Positions 45,880 to 54,105 of a stretch of 64,000 nucleotides of DNA are shown here, piece after piece. Source of the DNA: Paragemmobacter straminiformis (GTDB taxonomy: Bacteria; Pseudomonadota; Alphaproteobacteria; Rhodobacterales; Rhodobacteraceae). Location of the stretch: NCBI RefSeq assembly GCF_014243445.1, contig NZ_JACLQD010000001.1, positions 1,173,152-1,237,151 on the forward strand. The letters are read 5' to 3'. A program made the position numbers and the translations under genes. Positions within the stretch are counted from its first letter, which is position 1. Every line of letters begins with the position of its first letter. Under the pieces are notes generated by a model. The model ran no database searches. It saw only the letters and a list, made by a program, of their open reading frames with translations, and was not told where the DNA came from.

Positions 45880-48367
45880 GAAAGTCCCCTATTGCCAAGG
45901 GCTGCCAGTCTTGTTCGAGACGGAGTGCAAGCTTGCGTTCCGCCGCCAGCAGCGAAGCGAAGGGGCCAGCCGCTTTTGCAAGCGCAGGGGGCGGGCCATC
46001 TTGGACAAGGCGGCCGTCACGCATCACAAGCACGCGCGAGAACCCCATCGCCTCGGTCGCGTCATGGGTCACCCAGATCAGGGTCTTGCCTGACCAATGC
46101 CCCTTTATGGTCGCCAGCAGCCCGCGGCGACGTTCGGCATCGAGGCCGCGCAGGGCCTCGTCGCAGAGGACGAGACCCGGATCGGTCTGGTTCGTCCCGC
46201 CCTGTCCAAATGCCCTTGCCAGCCGTAGCCTTTGCCCCTCGCCTGCGGAAAGCAGCGCGCCGCCCGCGCCGGTCGGGGTTTCAGGCGACAGGTCAAGACC
46301 GGCCTTTGCCAGCAGGTCGGGGCGTTGTGCGGCGTCAGAAAGCGTCGCCCCCCAAAGGCGCGACACGGGGTCGAGCCAGACCATCCGGCGCCGGAGTGCG
46401 GCGAGTTCGGCAAGTCCGATAGGCTCTCCGTTCACCTGCATGCTGCCTGACGCCAGATCGTGCCAACCCAGCAAAAGCCCGATCAGGCTGGATTTTCCCG
46501 AACCCGACGCCCCGACGATTGCCACATCTTCGCCTGCGGCGATGTTCAGCGAAAGATCGTGCAGGATCACATGCCCGCCCGCCGAGACCCTTGCCCCCTG
46601 CAAGGCAATGCCGAAGGACGCCGCCTGTGCGAACGATTTGCGCAACGGGGTAAAGGGGCGGTCCGGCGCGCGCAGGGGTTCTTCCAGCCGCGCCAGCATC
46701 GCCTGCTGTGCCGGAATGCCACGGAGCAGGGCCGAAAGGTCAAGAGCCGCCGAGGGAAGTTTCAGCAACCACCACAGGAACAGCAGATCCGTCGTGCGCG
46801 AAAGGGCCAATCCGGCCGTCAGCGCCAGTATCAGGGCCTGACCGATGGCCCCCGCCGTCGCGGCAAGGCGCATCCGGTCACGGGCCGACCGGTTCCAGTC
46901 GTCAAGCAATCCGTCCTGCCGCGCCACAAGCGCCGCCTGCGCGTGGTGCGCGATGACGGCAGCCTGTCCGCGCAGCGCGTCCATCAGAAGCGTGGCTTGC
47001 GCGGCCCCCAGACTGCGCAGGGTCATTTCCCGTTCGCGCAGCAGCGGGGCCGTCAGGGCAGGCCAGGCGATGGCAAGGGCGGCAAGTGCCAGTATGGCAA
47101 GGGCGTTCGCCGGAGCGAGCAGGATCAGACACAGGGTCAAGGCCAGCACTTCGGTCAAGGATTGCGCCAGATGCATCACCTGTCCCGGCAGCGTCCGCAT
47201 GAGCGGAAGGCTACGGGCGCGCTCGGCCATATCGCCCAAGGGACGGCTGGCAAGCCAGCGGTCGGGCAGGCGCAACAGTTTGGACATGGTGGCCATGCGG
47301 TAATGCCGCTCGACCTGCCGGCCCAGCCGCATCAGGCCGACACCCAGCATCAGGCGCATTGCGAACAGCGCCACCAGAACGGTAAGCGTGACCCAAAGCG
47401 CCGTTTCAGGCCGGTCCGGCAGGATCGGCATGGACGGCTCAATCAGGTGGCGGAATGCAAGCGCCTCGAACAGGCTGCCAAGCACGGCAAGCACGGTTCC
47501 GGCAAGAAGCAGAAGCGGCAGACCTTTTCCGGTCGCGCGACAGGCTGCCACCAGCGAGGCGGGCTTAGCGGCAGGGCTTGCGAAACGGTGGCTTTCGGCA
47601 ACCGTGCCGGGATCGGCGCGGCCGACCGACAGAAGCACCGCGCCCTGCAGCATCAGCCGTGGCTCCTCTCCCCGACGCAAGGTAGGGTCGGGCACCACGG
47701 GCCAGAAGCTGGCGGGCACGAGGCGGAAGATATCGTCCTCGGACTGGCGGGTTTCCTGCAACAGCGCCCGAACGATCCGCGCTTTGTCGCCAGCGGTCGG
47801 CAAACTTGCCGCAAGGGCAATGCAGGCTTCGAGGGAAGCCAGCGCGAACCAACCCGACTGTTCTGCGGCACGGTCCACCTCGTGGGGCGGCAGACCCAAA
47901 GACTGCGCCTTGGCGCGCAGGGCGGAAAGGTTCTCGTCTCCCTTGGCCCATGCGCACCAATCCGCCGCCGCGACGCGGTGGGTGTGGCAGAGCAGGCGCG
48001 CGCGAAATAGCGAAAGCCTTTGCCACGACCCGCCGCGCGCCGGATCCATGACCTGCACGAAGGGGCCGATCCGCCGCCAGACGACCACGAAATGCGGCGC
48101 GCCGTCCGGCAGTCTTACGACCACCAGCGCGGGCAAGTGATCGGCCAGCCGATCGGCGGGCACCATCCGCTGTTTCGCGGGCAGGCCGTGATCGGTCAGC
48201 ACCTGTTCCATGATATCGATCGATGTGCCGTCCAGATCGGTCTGGCATGCCTCGCGCAGGCGGGACAGGTCGATGGGCCTGCCGGAACTGGCAAGCAGGC
48301 TGGCCACCGCCGCCGGACCGCAGTCCATCGCAGAGGTTTGAAGCACATCGACGGCAGTCAGGCGCAT
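45860..48367 (-). CDS. Peptidase-containing ABC exporter (C39 leader peptidase)
   Basis: The 835-residue protein begins with a C39 peptidase domain (about 1-125): oxyanion Gln10, catalytic Cys16 (QTSAMDCGPAAVASLL), His92 (PHFVVVW) and Asp108 (VMDPARGG). An extra region of about 150 residues (125-275) comes next, then the membrane domain (about 280-560) and an ATPase domain with Walker A GASGSGKSS (619-627), signature LSAGEGQRLRLARAF, Walker B LVLCDEALRGLD and an H-loop in WVTHD. Such exporters cut leader peptides, usually after a double-Gly-type site, and export the core. It is divergent from the 577-residue protein and peptide genes. Confidence 0.92.
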   Translation of the reverse strand: MRLTAVDVLQTSAMDCGPAAVASLLASSGRPIDLSRLREACQTDLDGTSIDIMEQVLTDHGLPAKQRMVPADRLADHLPALVVVRLPDGAPHFVVVWRRIGPFVQVMDPARGGSWQRLSLFRARLLCHTHRVAAADWCAWAKGDENLSALRAKAQSLGLPPHEVDRAAEQSGWFALASLEACIALAASLPTAGDKARIVRALLQETRQSEDDIFRLVPASFWPVVPDPTLRRGEEPRLMLQGAVLLSVGRADPGTVAESHRFASPAAKPASLVAACRATGKGLPLLLLAGTVLAVLGSLFEALAFRHLIEPSMPILPDRPETALWVTLTVLVALFAMRLMLGVGLMRLGRQVERHYRMATMSKLLRLPDRWLASRPLGDMAERARSLPLMRTLPGQVMHLAQSLTEVLALTLCLILLAPANALAILALAALAIAWPALTAPLLREREMTLRSLGAAQATLLMDALRGQAAVIAHHAQAALVARQDGLLDDWNRSARDRMRLAATAGAIGQALILALTAGLALSRTTDLLFLWWLLKLPSAALDLSALLRGIPAQQAMLARLEEPLRAPDRPFTPLRKSFAQAASFGIALQGARVSAGGHVILHDLSLNIAAGEDVAIVGASGSGKSSLIGLLLGWHDLASGSMQVNGEPIGLAELAALRRRMVWLDPVSRLWGATLSDAAQRPDLLAKAGLDLSPETPTGAGGALLSAGEGQRLRLARAFGQGGTNQTDPGLVLCDEALRGLDAERRRGLLATIKGHWSGKTLIWVTHDATEAMGFSRVLVMRDGRLVQDGPPPALAKAAGPFASLLAAERKLALRLEQDWQPLAIGDFRVEPAS

Positions 48368-48401
48368 GGGTCAACTCGCTCGTGTCATCCAGAGCCTTTG
48401 C

Positions 48402-48438
48402 TTGCACGCCGTGCAAAGCCGGGGGCAAGCGCGCTTGC
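48402..48438. promoter_or_regulatory. Two palindromes in the divergent control region of the peptide cassette
   Basis: TTGCAC-GCC-GTGCAA (48402-48416) and GCAAGCGCGCTTGC (48425-48438) are perfect dyads 8 bases apart, 35-71 bases upstream of the exporter ATG. Both contain TTGC/GCAA half-sites. They are candidate operators for a dimeric regulator, for example the response regulator at 50645. No sigma-54 type -24/-12 pair was seen in this 246-base gap (48368-48613). Confidence 0.45.
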
Positions 48439-48613
48439 GGCCGCCCGCAGGACGTTTCGGGGTTTGCGGCGGCCAAGTGGGGGCGGTGGGGGAAATGCCC
48501 CGCCCCGGTGGGGCAGAAAAACGGTGAAACGGCGGTTTTGCCCCCAGTGGGTGCAGGGGACTAACCCTTGACCATCGAAACCGAATCACTTGCGAAAACA
48601 GGCCCGCTGCACA

Positions 48614-50347
48614 ATGTCGATCCACCCCCATCTAGCCGCCGATACGGATGCCGAGGACATTGTCCACGTCACCTTGCCGCGGCGTGTGGTGCGGCAGGAC
48701 CGGCAGGGTGTTCCCGTGATCTACTGGGGGGCCGAGGTCCTGCGCTTCGACGAGCCGGCGCTTGCGCCGCTGGCCGACGCGATCAGCGCGGGATTGCCCT
48801 TTTCGCCGATGCGGTCATGCCCGCTGGCCCCCGCCGACCGCCTTGCCGATGCGGTCGGGGCGCTGACGGGGCTGGGCATTCTGGGCGACCGTGCCGAAAC
48901 CCCCGCACCGCGCAGCTTCACCGCGCCCGATCTTCCCGCAACGCTGCTGCATCTGGACTGGCGCGACCCTGCTGCCGTGGGCGGGGCGCTGCTGTCCTCT
49001 CCGATCGCGCCGGCGCATCTTGAACTTGTGGTTCCGGTGTTCCGCATCGCGCATCTGGCGACCGATGCCGATGGCCGTCAGGTCGGCGAGGCGAATGTCT
49101 TTCCGCGCGCCCTGCGCCGGAATGTCGAAACCGACTGGCAGACCTGCACCTATGCAGGCACCCGCCATCGTGATGACAAGCCGATGAACCTGACCGCGCT
49201 GAAGGCGATGCGCGCCCATTGGCCCGAGATGATGGCAACGCTGGCGGCCATACGCGACCGCTACATGACGCGGGCCGCGCTTGCGGGGCCGATGACGCTG
49301 GGACAGATCGAACGTCTGTGCATCGCCGTGCTTTCCCTGCCGACATGGCATTCCTTCAAGGATGCCCCCCTGCATCCGGTGCTGTCGTCGCTGTTCCGGG
49401 TGACCGATGGCCTTCGCATCGTCGTGCATCAGATGATGTTCGTGGGCGTGGCAGAACCGATGCTGCCGCCCGATGCGGTGATCTCGGCCGCAGAGCTGTT
49501 CGACTATGCCGAACGGTCGCTGTCCTTTCACTCGGACAGCGGGGTCTGCGCCGGACCCGAGCATTTCATCCGTGAATTCCTGTCGGTTCTGGTAGACGGC
49601 GCGGCACCCCGCTTCGGAGCCAATGGCACCATCGGTGCGGACGTGGCCGCCGCCATGACGGAACTTGATGTGGCGATGGACTACGGATTTACCGCTTTGG
49701 CTGCCCATGCCGCCTGTTTCGCGGTCTGGCCCGAGATGGCAGAAGCCTGGGCCGAGATCGTGGCGCTTGCCGAAGGCTGGCCATCCGGCCTTTCGAGCGG
49801 CGTCGATGCCTTCCGGCTTGAAGCGGCCGAAGCGGGGCGGCGGCTGATCCATGCCTCATACCTCGGGCAGGCCGACTGGCGCGAGATGCGCCGCAGGACC
49901 TATGCGGAAATCGAGGGTGCGGCCGTGGCGCTTTCGCGCCAACCCGCCCCCCGCCTCGCCGTGGCAGACCGCGTCGTGCCGACCACGGACGACCTGACAC
50001 GCGCCCTTGCCGGATTGCCGGATGCCGCAAGGTTGCAAGCGGTGCTTGCCCGCTTTGCCGCAAGCGCGGGCGCACACCTGTCACGGGCGGCGGCGCTTCA
50101 GGCCAGGATCTCGGACATGTTCCAGCGCCCGCCTGCGGCCGGATTCACGTTGGCAGATATGACCCTGCACGCCCGGCTTGTGGACGACCCGCATCCGAGG
50201 CTGCAATTCCTGCCGGAAGTCCTTTTCCGCCTGTGCGGGCTGGAGCTGGACATCAAGACATTCCCTGCGGGCGATACCGCCTTTGCAGGGTCCGAAATCG
50301 ACGTGTCGTCGATAAACCAGCGCGGGGATGAACCGCGTTACCAGTAA
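48614..50347 (+). CDS. Uncharacterised 577-residue protein, candidate peptide-maturation factor
   Basis: I do not recognise this protein. It has no signal peptide or membrane segment. An N-terminal region (about 1-90, RRVVRQDRQGVPVIYWGAEVLRF) could be a small wHTH/PqqD-like fold, a loose impression. The middle (about 200-330) is His/Cys-containing and acidic, with LPTWHSFKDAPLHPV, IVVHQMMF, ERSLSFHSDSGVCAGPEHF. The end is helical. It lacks visible radical-SAM CxxxCxxC, YcaO, lanthipeptide zinc or flavin motifs. It is followed after 13 bases by a 43-residue peptide gene, and lies divergent to a leader-cleaving exporter. The ATG at 48614 is preferred to TTG 48590. Confidence 0.75.
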   Translation: MSIHPHLAADTDAEDIVHVTLPRRVVRQDRQGVPVIYWGAEVLRFDEPALAPLADAISAGLPFSPMRSCPLAPADRLADAVGALTGLGILGDRAETPAPRSFTAPDLPATLLHLDWRDPAAVGGALLSSPIAPAHLELVVPVFRIAHLATDADGRQVGEANVFPRALRRNVETDWQTCTYAGTRHRDDKPMNLTALKAMRAHWPEMMATLAAIRDRYMTRAALAGPMTLGQIERLCIAVLSLPTWHSFKDAPLHPVLSSLFRVTDGLRIVVHQMMFVGVAEPMLPPDAVISAAELFDYAERSLSFHSDSGVCAGPEHFIREFLSVLVDGAAPRFGANGTIGADVAAAMTELDVAMDYGFTALAAHAACFAVWPEMAEAWAEIVALAEGWPSGLSSGVDAFRLEAAEAGRRLIHASYLGQADWREMRRRTYAEIEGAAVALSRQPAPRLAVADRVVPTTDDLTRALAGLPDAARLQAVLARFAASAGAHLSRAAALQARISDMFQRPPAAGFTLADMTLHARLVDDPHPRLQFLPEVLFRLCGLELDIKTFPAGDTAFAGSEIDVSSINQRGDEPRYQ

Positions 50348-50360
50348 AAGGGAGACCACC

Positions 50361-50492
50361 ATGAACGTCACCACCAACCTCCGTGCAGGCCGCCAGACCC
50401 AGAAGCAGGGCACCTCGACCGACAGCACCAGCACCTCGACCCCCGATCCGGTCGTTTACTACCCGCCGGTTACCCGCTGCCCGGGCGTCTGA
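50361..50492 (+). CDS. 43-residue peptide, candidate secreted or modified peptide precursor
   Basis: A 44-codon frame with a strong AAGGGAG ribosome site 6 bases before the ATG encodes MNVTTNLRAGRQTQKQ, then a Thr/Ser/Asp-rich stretch (GTSTDSTSTSTPD) and the tail PVVYYPPVTRCPGV. It has one Cys, paired Tyr and three Pro in the last 14 residues. LRAG at 7-10 could be a short Gly-type leader site for the C39 peptidase. A 13-base gap to the upstream gene and a strong terminator right after it make this a deliberate small gene. It resembles a ribosomally made peptide precursor; the modification is unknown. Confidence 0.68.
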   Translation: MNVTTNLRAGRQTQKQGTSTDSTSTSTPDPVVYYPPVTRCPGV

Positions 50493-50508
50493 TCGCCCAG
50501 CAGTTCTG

Positions 50509-50556
50509 ACCGGGGTCTTTTCCAGCGTGAAAAGGCCCCGGTTTACGTTTTGACGA
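50509..50556 (+). terminator. Strong intrinsic terminator of the peptide unit
   Basis: ACCGGGGTCTTTTC and GAAAAGGCCCCGGT pair over 14 positions (one wobble) around a CAGCGT loop, followed by TTACGTTTTG. It starts 17 bases after the peptide stop. Confidence 0.85.
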
Positions 50557-50563
50557 TTTGATC

Positions 50564-50607
50564 CAGCCATTTTGCCTTCACTTGTCCCGGCCGCGTCGAA
50601 ATGGCTG
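50564..50607. promoter_or_regulatory. Inverted repeat upstream of the two-component genes
   Basis: CAGCCATTT (50564-50572) and AAATGGCTG (50599-50607) are perfect 9-bp arms 26 bases apart, ending 37 bases before the regulator ATG. It may be an autoregulatory site or an mRNA stem. No clear -35/-10 pair was found here. Confidence 0.38.
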
Positions 50608-50644
50608 TTCTCGCGCGCCACTCAGGATATGCTGAGGAAAGAAG

Positions 50645-52069
50645 ATGTTCGCTGGCAGATCGGGACATGGTGCAGTACAGGCGGCCAGACAGGTGAGCGC
50701 GGTCGTCCTCATCGTCGAAGACGAGCCGATCCTCGGTCGCAACATGCGAACATTTCTGAATGCGCGCGGCTACCGCGCGGAACTGGCCGCAAGCCTCGGC
50801 GCGGCACGCGAGATGTGGGCCAATCTTCATCCGGACCTGATCTTTCTTGACCACAACCTGCCCGACGGGCTTGGCCTGTCGCTGATCCCCGAGGTCCGTG
50901 CGCTGGACCCCTGGACCAAGATCGTGATGCTGACCGCGCATGGCGGAGTCAATCTGGCGGTTTCGGCGATGAAGGCCGGAGCGGATGACTATCTGACCAA
51001 GCCTGCCAGCCTTGATGAAATCGGGCTGACGGCACAGCGGATGATGGATCAGGCCCGCAAGGAAGGCGCGGCGCGCTATATCAACCGGCTTGACCGCGAA
51101 GCCGCAGGGCTGGACCGTCTGGTCGGAACCTCGCCCGCGATGGGAGAATTGCGGCGGCGCATCCGCGCCCTGCACGCGGCCGAAGCCGCCGGTTCGCCGC
51201 CGCCGGTGCTGATTTTGGGCGACACCGGAACGGGCAAGGAACTGGTCGCGCGGGCCATCCACTATGGCGGTGCGCGTTCTGCCGAACCCTTCATCACCGT
51301 CAGTTGCGCCACGCTTTCGGACGCGATGGTGGACGACCAGCTTTTCGGCCACGAGCGGGGTGCCTTTCCGGGGGCCGAGGAGCGGCGGCTTGGACTGATC
51401 GAAGCCGCTCATGGCGGAACGCTGTTTCTGGACGAGGTCGCCGCTTTGGCTCCGGCCCATCAGGCGCGGTTGCTGAAAGCGCTCGAGGACGGGCGCATCC
51501 GGATGCTGGGTGCGGTCGAGGACCGGACCGTCGATGTCAGGGTGATTGCGGCCACGAACGCGCCGCTGCCCGAACTGGTGCGCGACGGGAAATTCCGCGC
51601 CGATCTTTATTATCGTCTGGCGCATGTGACGATCGAGGTGCCGGCACTGGCCAAGCGCGGGCAGGATGTCATCCAGATCGCCGAAACCATTCTGGCAGAT
51701 CTGCAAACCCGTTTGGGTCGCCCCAAGCTGTGCCTGTCGAAGGATGCCGAAGCGGTGCTGTTGCGGCACCGCTGGCCCGGCAATGTGCGCGAGCTTCGCA
51801 ACATGCTGGAACAGGCCGCCTTCCTTTCACCGCGCGATGCGATTTCGGCGGGCGACCTGCCGATACAGGGAATGGAGGTCGAGCCACCGTCCGATGACCC
51901 CGATGTGGAACCGGGACTTGAAGCGGTCGAACGCACGCTGATCATCACGGCCTTGCGGACGCACAAGGGCAATGTGACCAATGCCTCGGCCTCGCTTGGT
52001 ATCTCGCGCGATACGCTGCGTTACAGGATGGAGAAATTCGGCCTGAAGCGCGATTTCTATACAGGGTAG
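50645..52069 (+). CDS. NtrC-type response regulator with altered GAFTGA loop
   Basis: The 474-residue protein has a receiver domain (about 20-135; Asp26, phosphoacceptor Asp69, Thr97, Lys119), an AAA+ domain (about 155-400; Walker A GDTGTGKE 192-199, Walker B GTLFLDE, arginine region FRADLYYRL) and a Fis-type DNA-binding end (about 430-470, ASASLGISRDTLRYRMEKFGL). The loop that contacts sigma-54 reads GAFPGA (239-244) instead of GAFTGA. Such changes usually block sigma-54 activation, as in Rhodobacter NtrC. GAGGA stands before the ATG at 50645. A kinase gene follows after three bases. Confidence 0.92.
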   Translation: MFAGRSGHGAVQAARQVSAVVLIVEDEPILGRNMRTFLNARGYRAELAASLGAAREMWANLHPDLIFLDHNLPDGLGLSLIPEVRALDPWTKIVMLTAHGGVNLAVSAMKAGADDYLTKPASLDEIGLTAQRMMDQARKEGAARYINRLDREAAGLDRLVGTSPAMGELRRRIRALHAAEAAGSPPPVLILGDTGTGKELVARAIHYGGARSAEPFITVSCATLSDAMVDDQLFGHERGAFPGAEERRLGLIEAAHGGTLFLDEVAALAPAHQARLLKALEDGRIRMLGAVEDRTVDVRVIAATNAPLPELVRDGKFRADLYYRLAHVTIEVPALAKRGQDVIQIAETILADLQTRLGRPKLCLSKDAEAVLLRHRWPGNVRELRNMLEQAAFLSPRDAISAGDLPIQGMEVEPPSDDPDVEPGLEAVERTLIITALRTHKGNVTNASASLGISRDTLRYRMEKFGLKRDFYTG

Positions 52070-52072
52070 GCG

Positions 52073-53392
52073 ATGCAACGTCCCTTCAATCTGCGGCTTT
52101 GGGTCGTGACCGTCACGCTGGGGACGCTGCTTCTGGTGCATGCGGCGCTGGGTTTCGTGCTGACGCGCTATATCGGGCAGCAGATCATCTCGCGCGAGGG
52201 GGAGGAAACGCACGAATTCCTGAATTCGATCGTTCGCGCGGAAGGCACCGCCGATATCCTCATGACCCCTGCGGGCGAGGCCGCGCTGACCAGTTTCAGC
52301 CACCATTTGATGTCGACGCCGGGTTTTCTGCTGGCCAATATATACGGGTCCGACCGTGTCATCCGCTGGTCGACCGACCCCTCGCTTATCGGGACGATCC
52401 CGGAAGAGGCCGATGATCTGGACGAGGCACTGGCAGGCAAGGTCAGCACCTCGCTGAACGCCGAAATCGGAGATTCCAGTGCGGCCAAACAATCGGGTGA
52501 AGAGCGGGTCATCGAAGCCTATCTGCCCATAGAGAACGCATCGGGCGATGTCGTCGGGGTCGTGGAATACTACCGCGACGCCACCACGCTGCGCGTCATG
52601 CTCGACCATGTGGCCGAAATCGTCTGGCTTGGCGCGCTGGCGTCGAGCCTTGTCATCCTGATCGCGCTTTATGGTGCCGCCGCTCGGGCAACACGGCGCA
52701 TCGCGGACCAGACCGCCGAATTGCAGCGGCTTTCGGTCATGGCATCGCTGGGACAGATGGCGGCCGCGGTCACCCATTCGCTGCGCAATCCGCTGGCTTC
52801 GATCAGGTCATCGGTCGATCTGTTGCAGATGTCGCATCCGGGCCTTGTCGACGAGGCCGTGGCCGATGTGAATTCCGAAGTGGACAGGATCGACAGACAG
52901 GTTCAGGACCTGCTGCAATTCGCCGGTTCAGGTGGTGGTCAGGCGGCGAATGTTCCGCTGTCCGGCCTTGTCCAGACGGCGGTGCAGCGCATCGTCGCGC
53001 GGGCCGAACGTGACGGCGTCCGGATAAGGACCGAAGAGATCGCGCCCGACCTGAATGTCCACGCAACGGGGCCTTTGGTCTTGCAGGTGATGGAGAACAT
53101 CCTGACGAATGCGATCGAAGCGATGCCCGACGGCGGCGAGATCAGCATTTCGTCGTGGCTCGAGCGGGGATACGTGCGGCTGACGATCCGGGATCAGGGA
53201 CCCGGCATTCCGAAGTCGCTGGTCGGCAAGTCTCCGACCCCGTTCCAGACGACGAAGCTGCGCGGATTGGGGCTTGGGCTTTCGATCTCGGACCAGTTGC
53301 TGTCGCGCTTTGGCGGCCGGCTGGAGCTTTCCAATGCCGAGGATGGAGGTGCTGCGGTCAGCCTCATCCTGCCGAATGCGCGACGGGGCTAA
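52073..53392 (+). CDS. Membrane-bound sensor histidine kinase
   Basis: The 439-residue protein has two membrane helices (about 9-31 and 183-203) flanking a periplasmic sensor domain of about 150 residues (EETHEFLNSIVRAEGTADIL, IYGSDRVIRWSTDPSLIG). The HisKA region has His235 (VTHSLRNPLASIRSSVDLL) and the ATPase region NILTNAIEAM, DQGPGIP and TPFQTTKLRGLGLGLSI. It phosphorylates the NtrC-type regulator encoded just upstream. The ligand is unknown; the position after a peptide-export unit suggests it may sense the product or envelope state. Confidence 0.93.
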   Translation: MQRPFNLRLWVVTVTLGTLLLVHAALGFVLTRYIGQQIISREGEETHEFLNSIVRAEGTADILMTPAGEAALTSFSHHLMSTPGFLLANIYGSDRVIRWSTDPSLIGTIPEEADDLDEALAGKVSTSLNAEIGDSSAAKQSGEERVIEAYLPIENASGDVVGVVEYYRDATTLRVMLDHVAEIVWLGALASSLVILIALYGAAARATRRIADQTAELQRLSVMASLGQMAAAVTHSLRNPLASIRSSVDLLQMSHPGLVDEAVADVNSEVDRIDRQVQDLLQFAGSGGGQAANVPLSGLVQTAVQRIVARAERDGVRIRTEEIAPDLNVHATGPLVLQVMENILTNAIEAMPDGGEISISSWLERGYVRLTIRDQGPGIPKSLVGKSPTPFQTTKLRGLGLGLSISDQLLSRFGGRLELSNAEDGGAAVSLILPNARRG

Positions 53393-53446
53393 CACCGTCG
53401 GATCGGGTGCCTTTGGCATCATGATCGGGGAAAGCCGGCGCGACCC

Positions 53447-54067
53447 TTACAGAAACCGCGCCCTGAACCGGGCGATTTCGCGCGGGGCCGGGCTGCGGCC
53501 CGTGTAGATTTCGACATAGCGCGGAATGCGTGACAGGCGCGTTTCAAGGGCTTCGTCGGCCTGCATCGAAATGTAGCCGATCTGCACAAGATAGATGGTG
53601 CGGGCGCGCGTATCGGCGTCGTCCTCGCTATGGCCCCAGCGGAGCAGCATGGTTGTCAGCGCGGACAATCGTTTGGCATCGGCCGAGGTGACGCGCGCAA
53701 GGATTGCAGGGTCTTTCAGGCCCCAGCCGCGCATCGCGAATTCCAGTTTCGCATCGAAGGTTTCGGGGCGGAGGAAACAGGCGATGACGTTCAGCATCGC
53801 CTCGGTTTCCGTTTCGGCATAGGCGGCGGCGGCGGCGCAAAGCGGCGTCGTCGTGCGGGCTTCCCACATGTCGGCAAGGGCCGAGAGCAATTCGCCGCGG
53901 CTTTTGAAGAACCAGTAGAAACTGGTCCGCGAGAGCTTCAGGCTTTCGGCCAAGGGCAGGATTTTGACCGCATCGATCCCCTCGCGGATAAGCGCGCCAT
54001 AGGCTGCGTCAAGCCAGCCCTCGCGCGATCCGCGCCAACCTGTATCGGGGTCCGTGTCCTGTTTCAT
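53447..54067 (-). CDS. TetR-family transcriptional regulator
   Basis: The 206-residue protein has a TetR DNA-binding domain at about 15-65 (REGWLDAAYGALIREGIDAV, then LAESLKLSRTSFYWFFKSRGEL) and a helical ligand domain. It is divergent from a flavin demethylase gene, with a 41-base nested palindrome between them. I chose the ATG at 54067, since the helix-turn-helix then sits at the usual distance. It probably represses the demethylase gene and its own. Confidence 0.9.
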   Translation of the reverse strand: MKQDTDPDTGWRGSREGWLDAAYGALIREGIDAVKILPLAESLKLSRTSFYWFFKSRGELLSALADMWEARTTTPLCAAAAAYAETETEAMLNVIACFLRPETFDAKLEFAMRGWGLKDPAILARVTSADAKRLSALTTMLLRWGHSEDDADTRARTIYLVQIGYISMQADEALETRLSRIPRYVEIYTGRSPAPREIARFRARFL

Positions 54068-54105
54068 GACGCCAGAATATGGGGGAAGGGGGCTTGTCGC
54101 AAGGA

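Noticed and set aside
50348..50644. Sigma-54 promoter for the peptide or regulator genes
   Set aside because: No GG-N10-GC pair at -24/-12 spacing was found in the gaps at 48368-48613 or 50543-50644.
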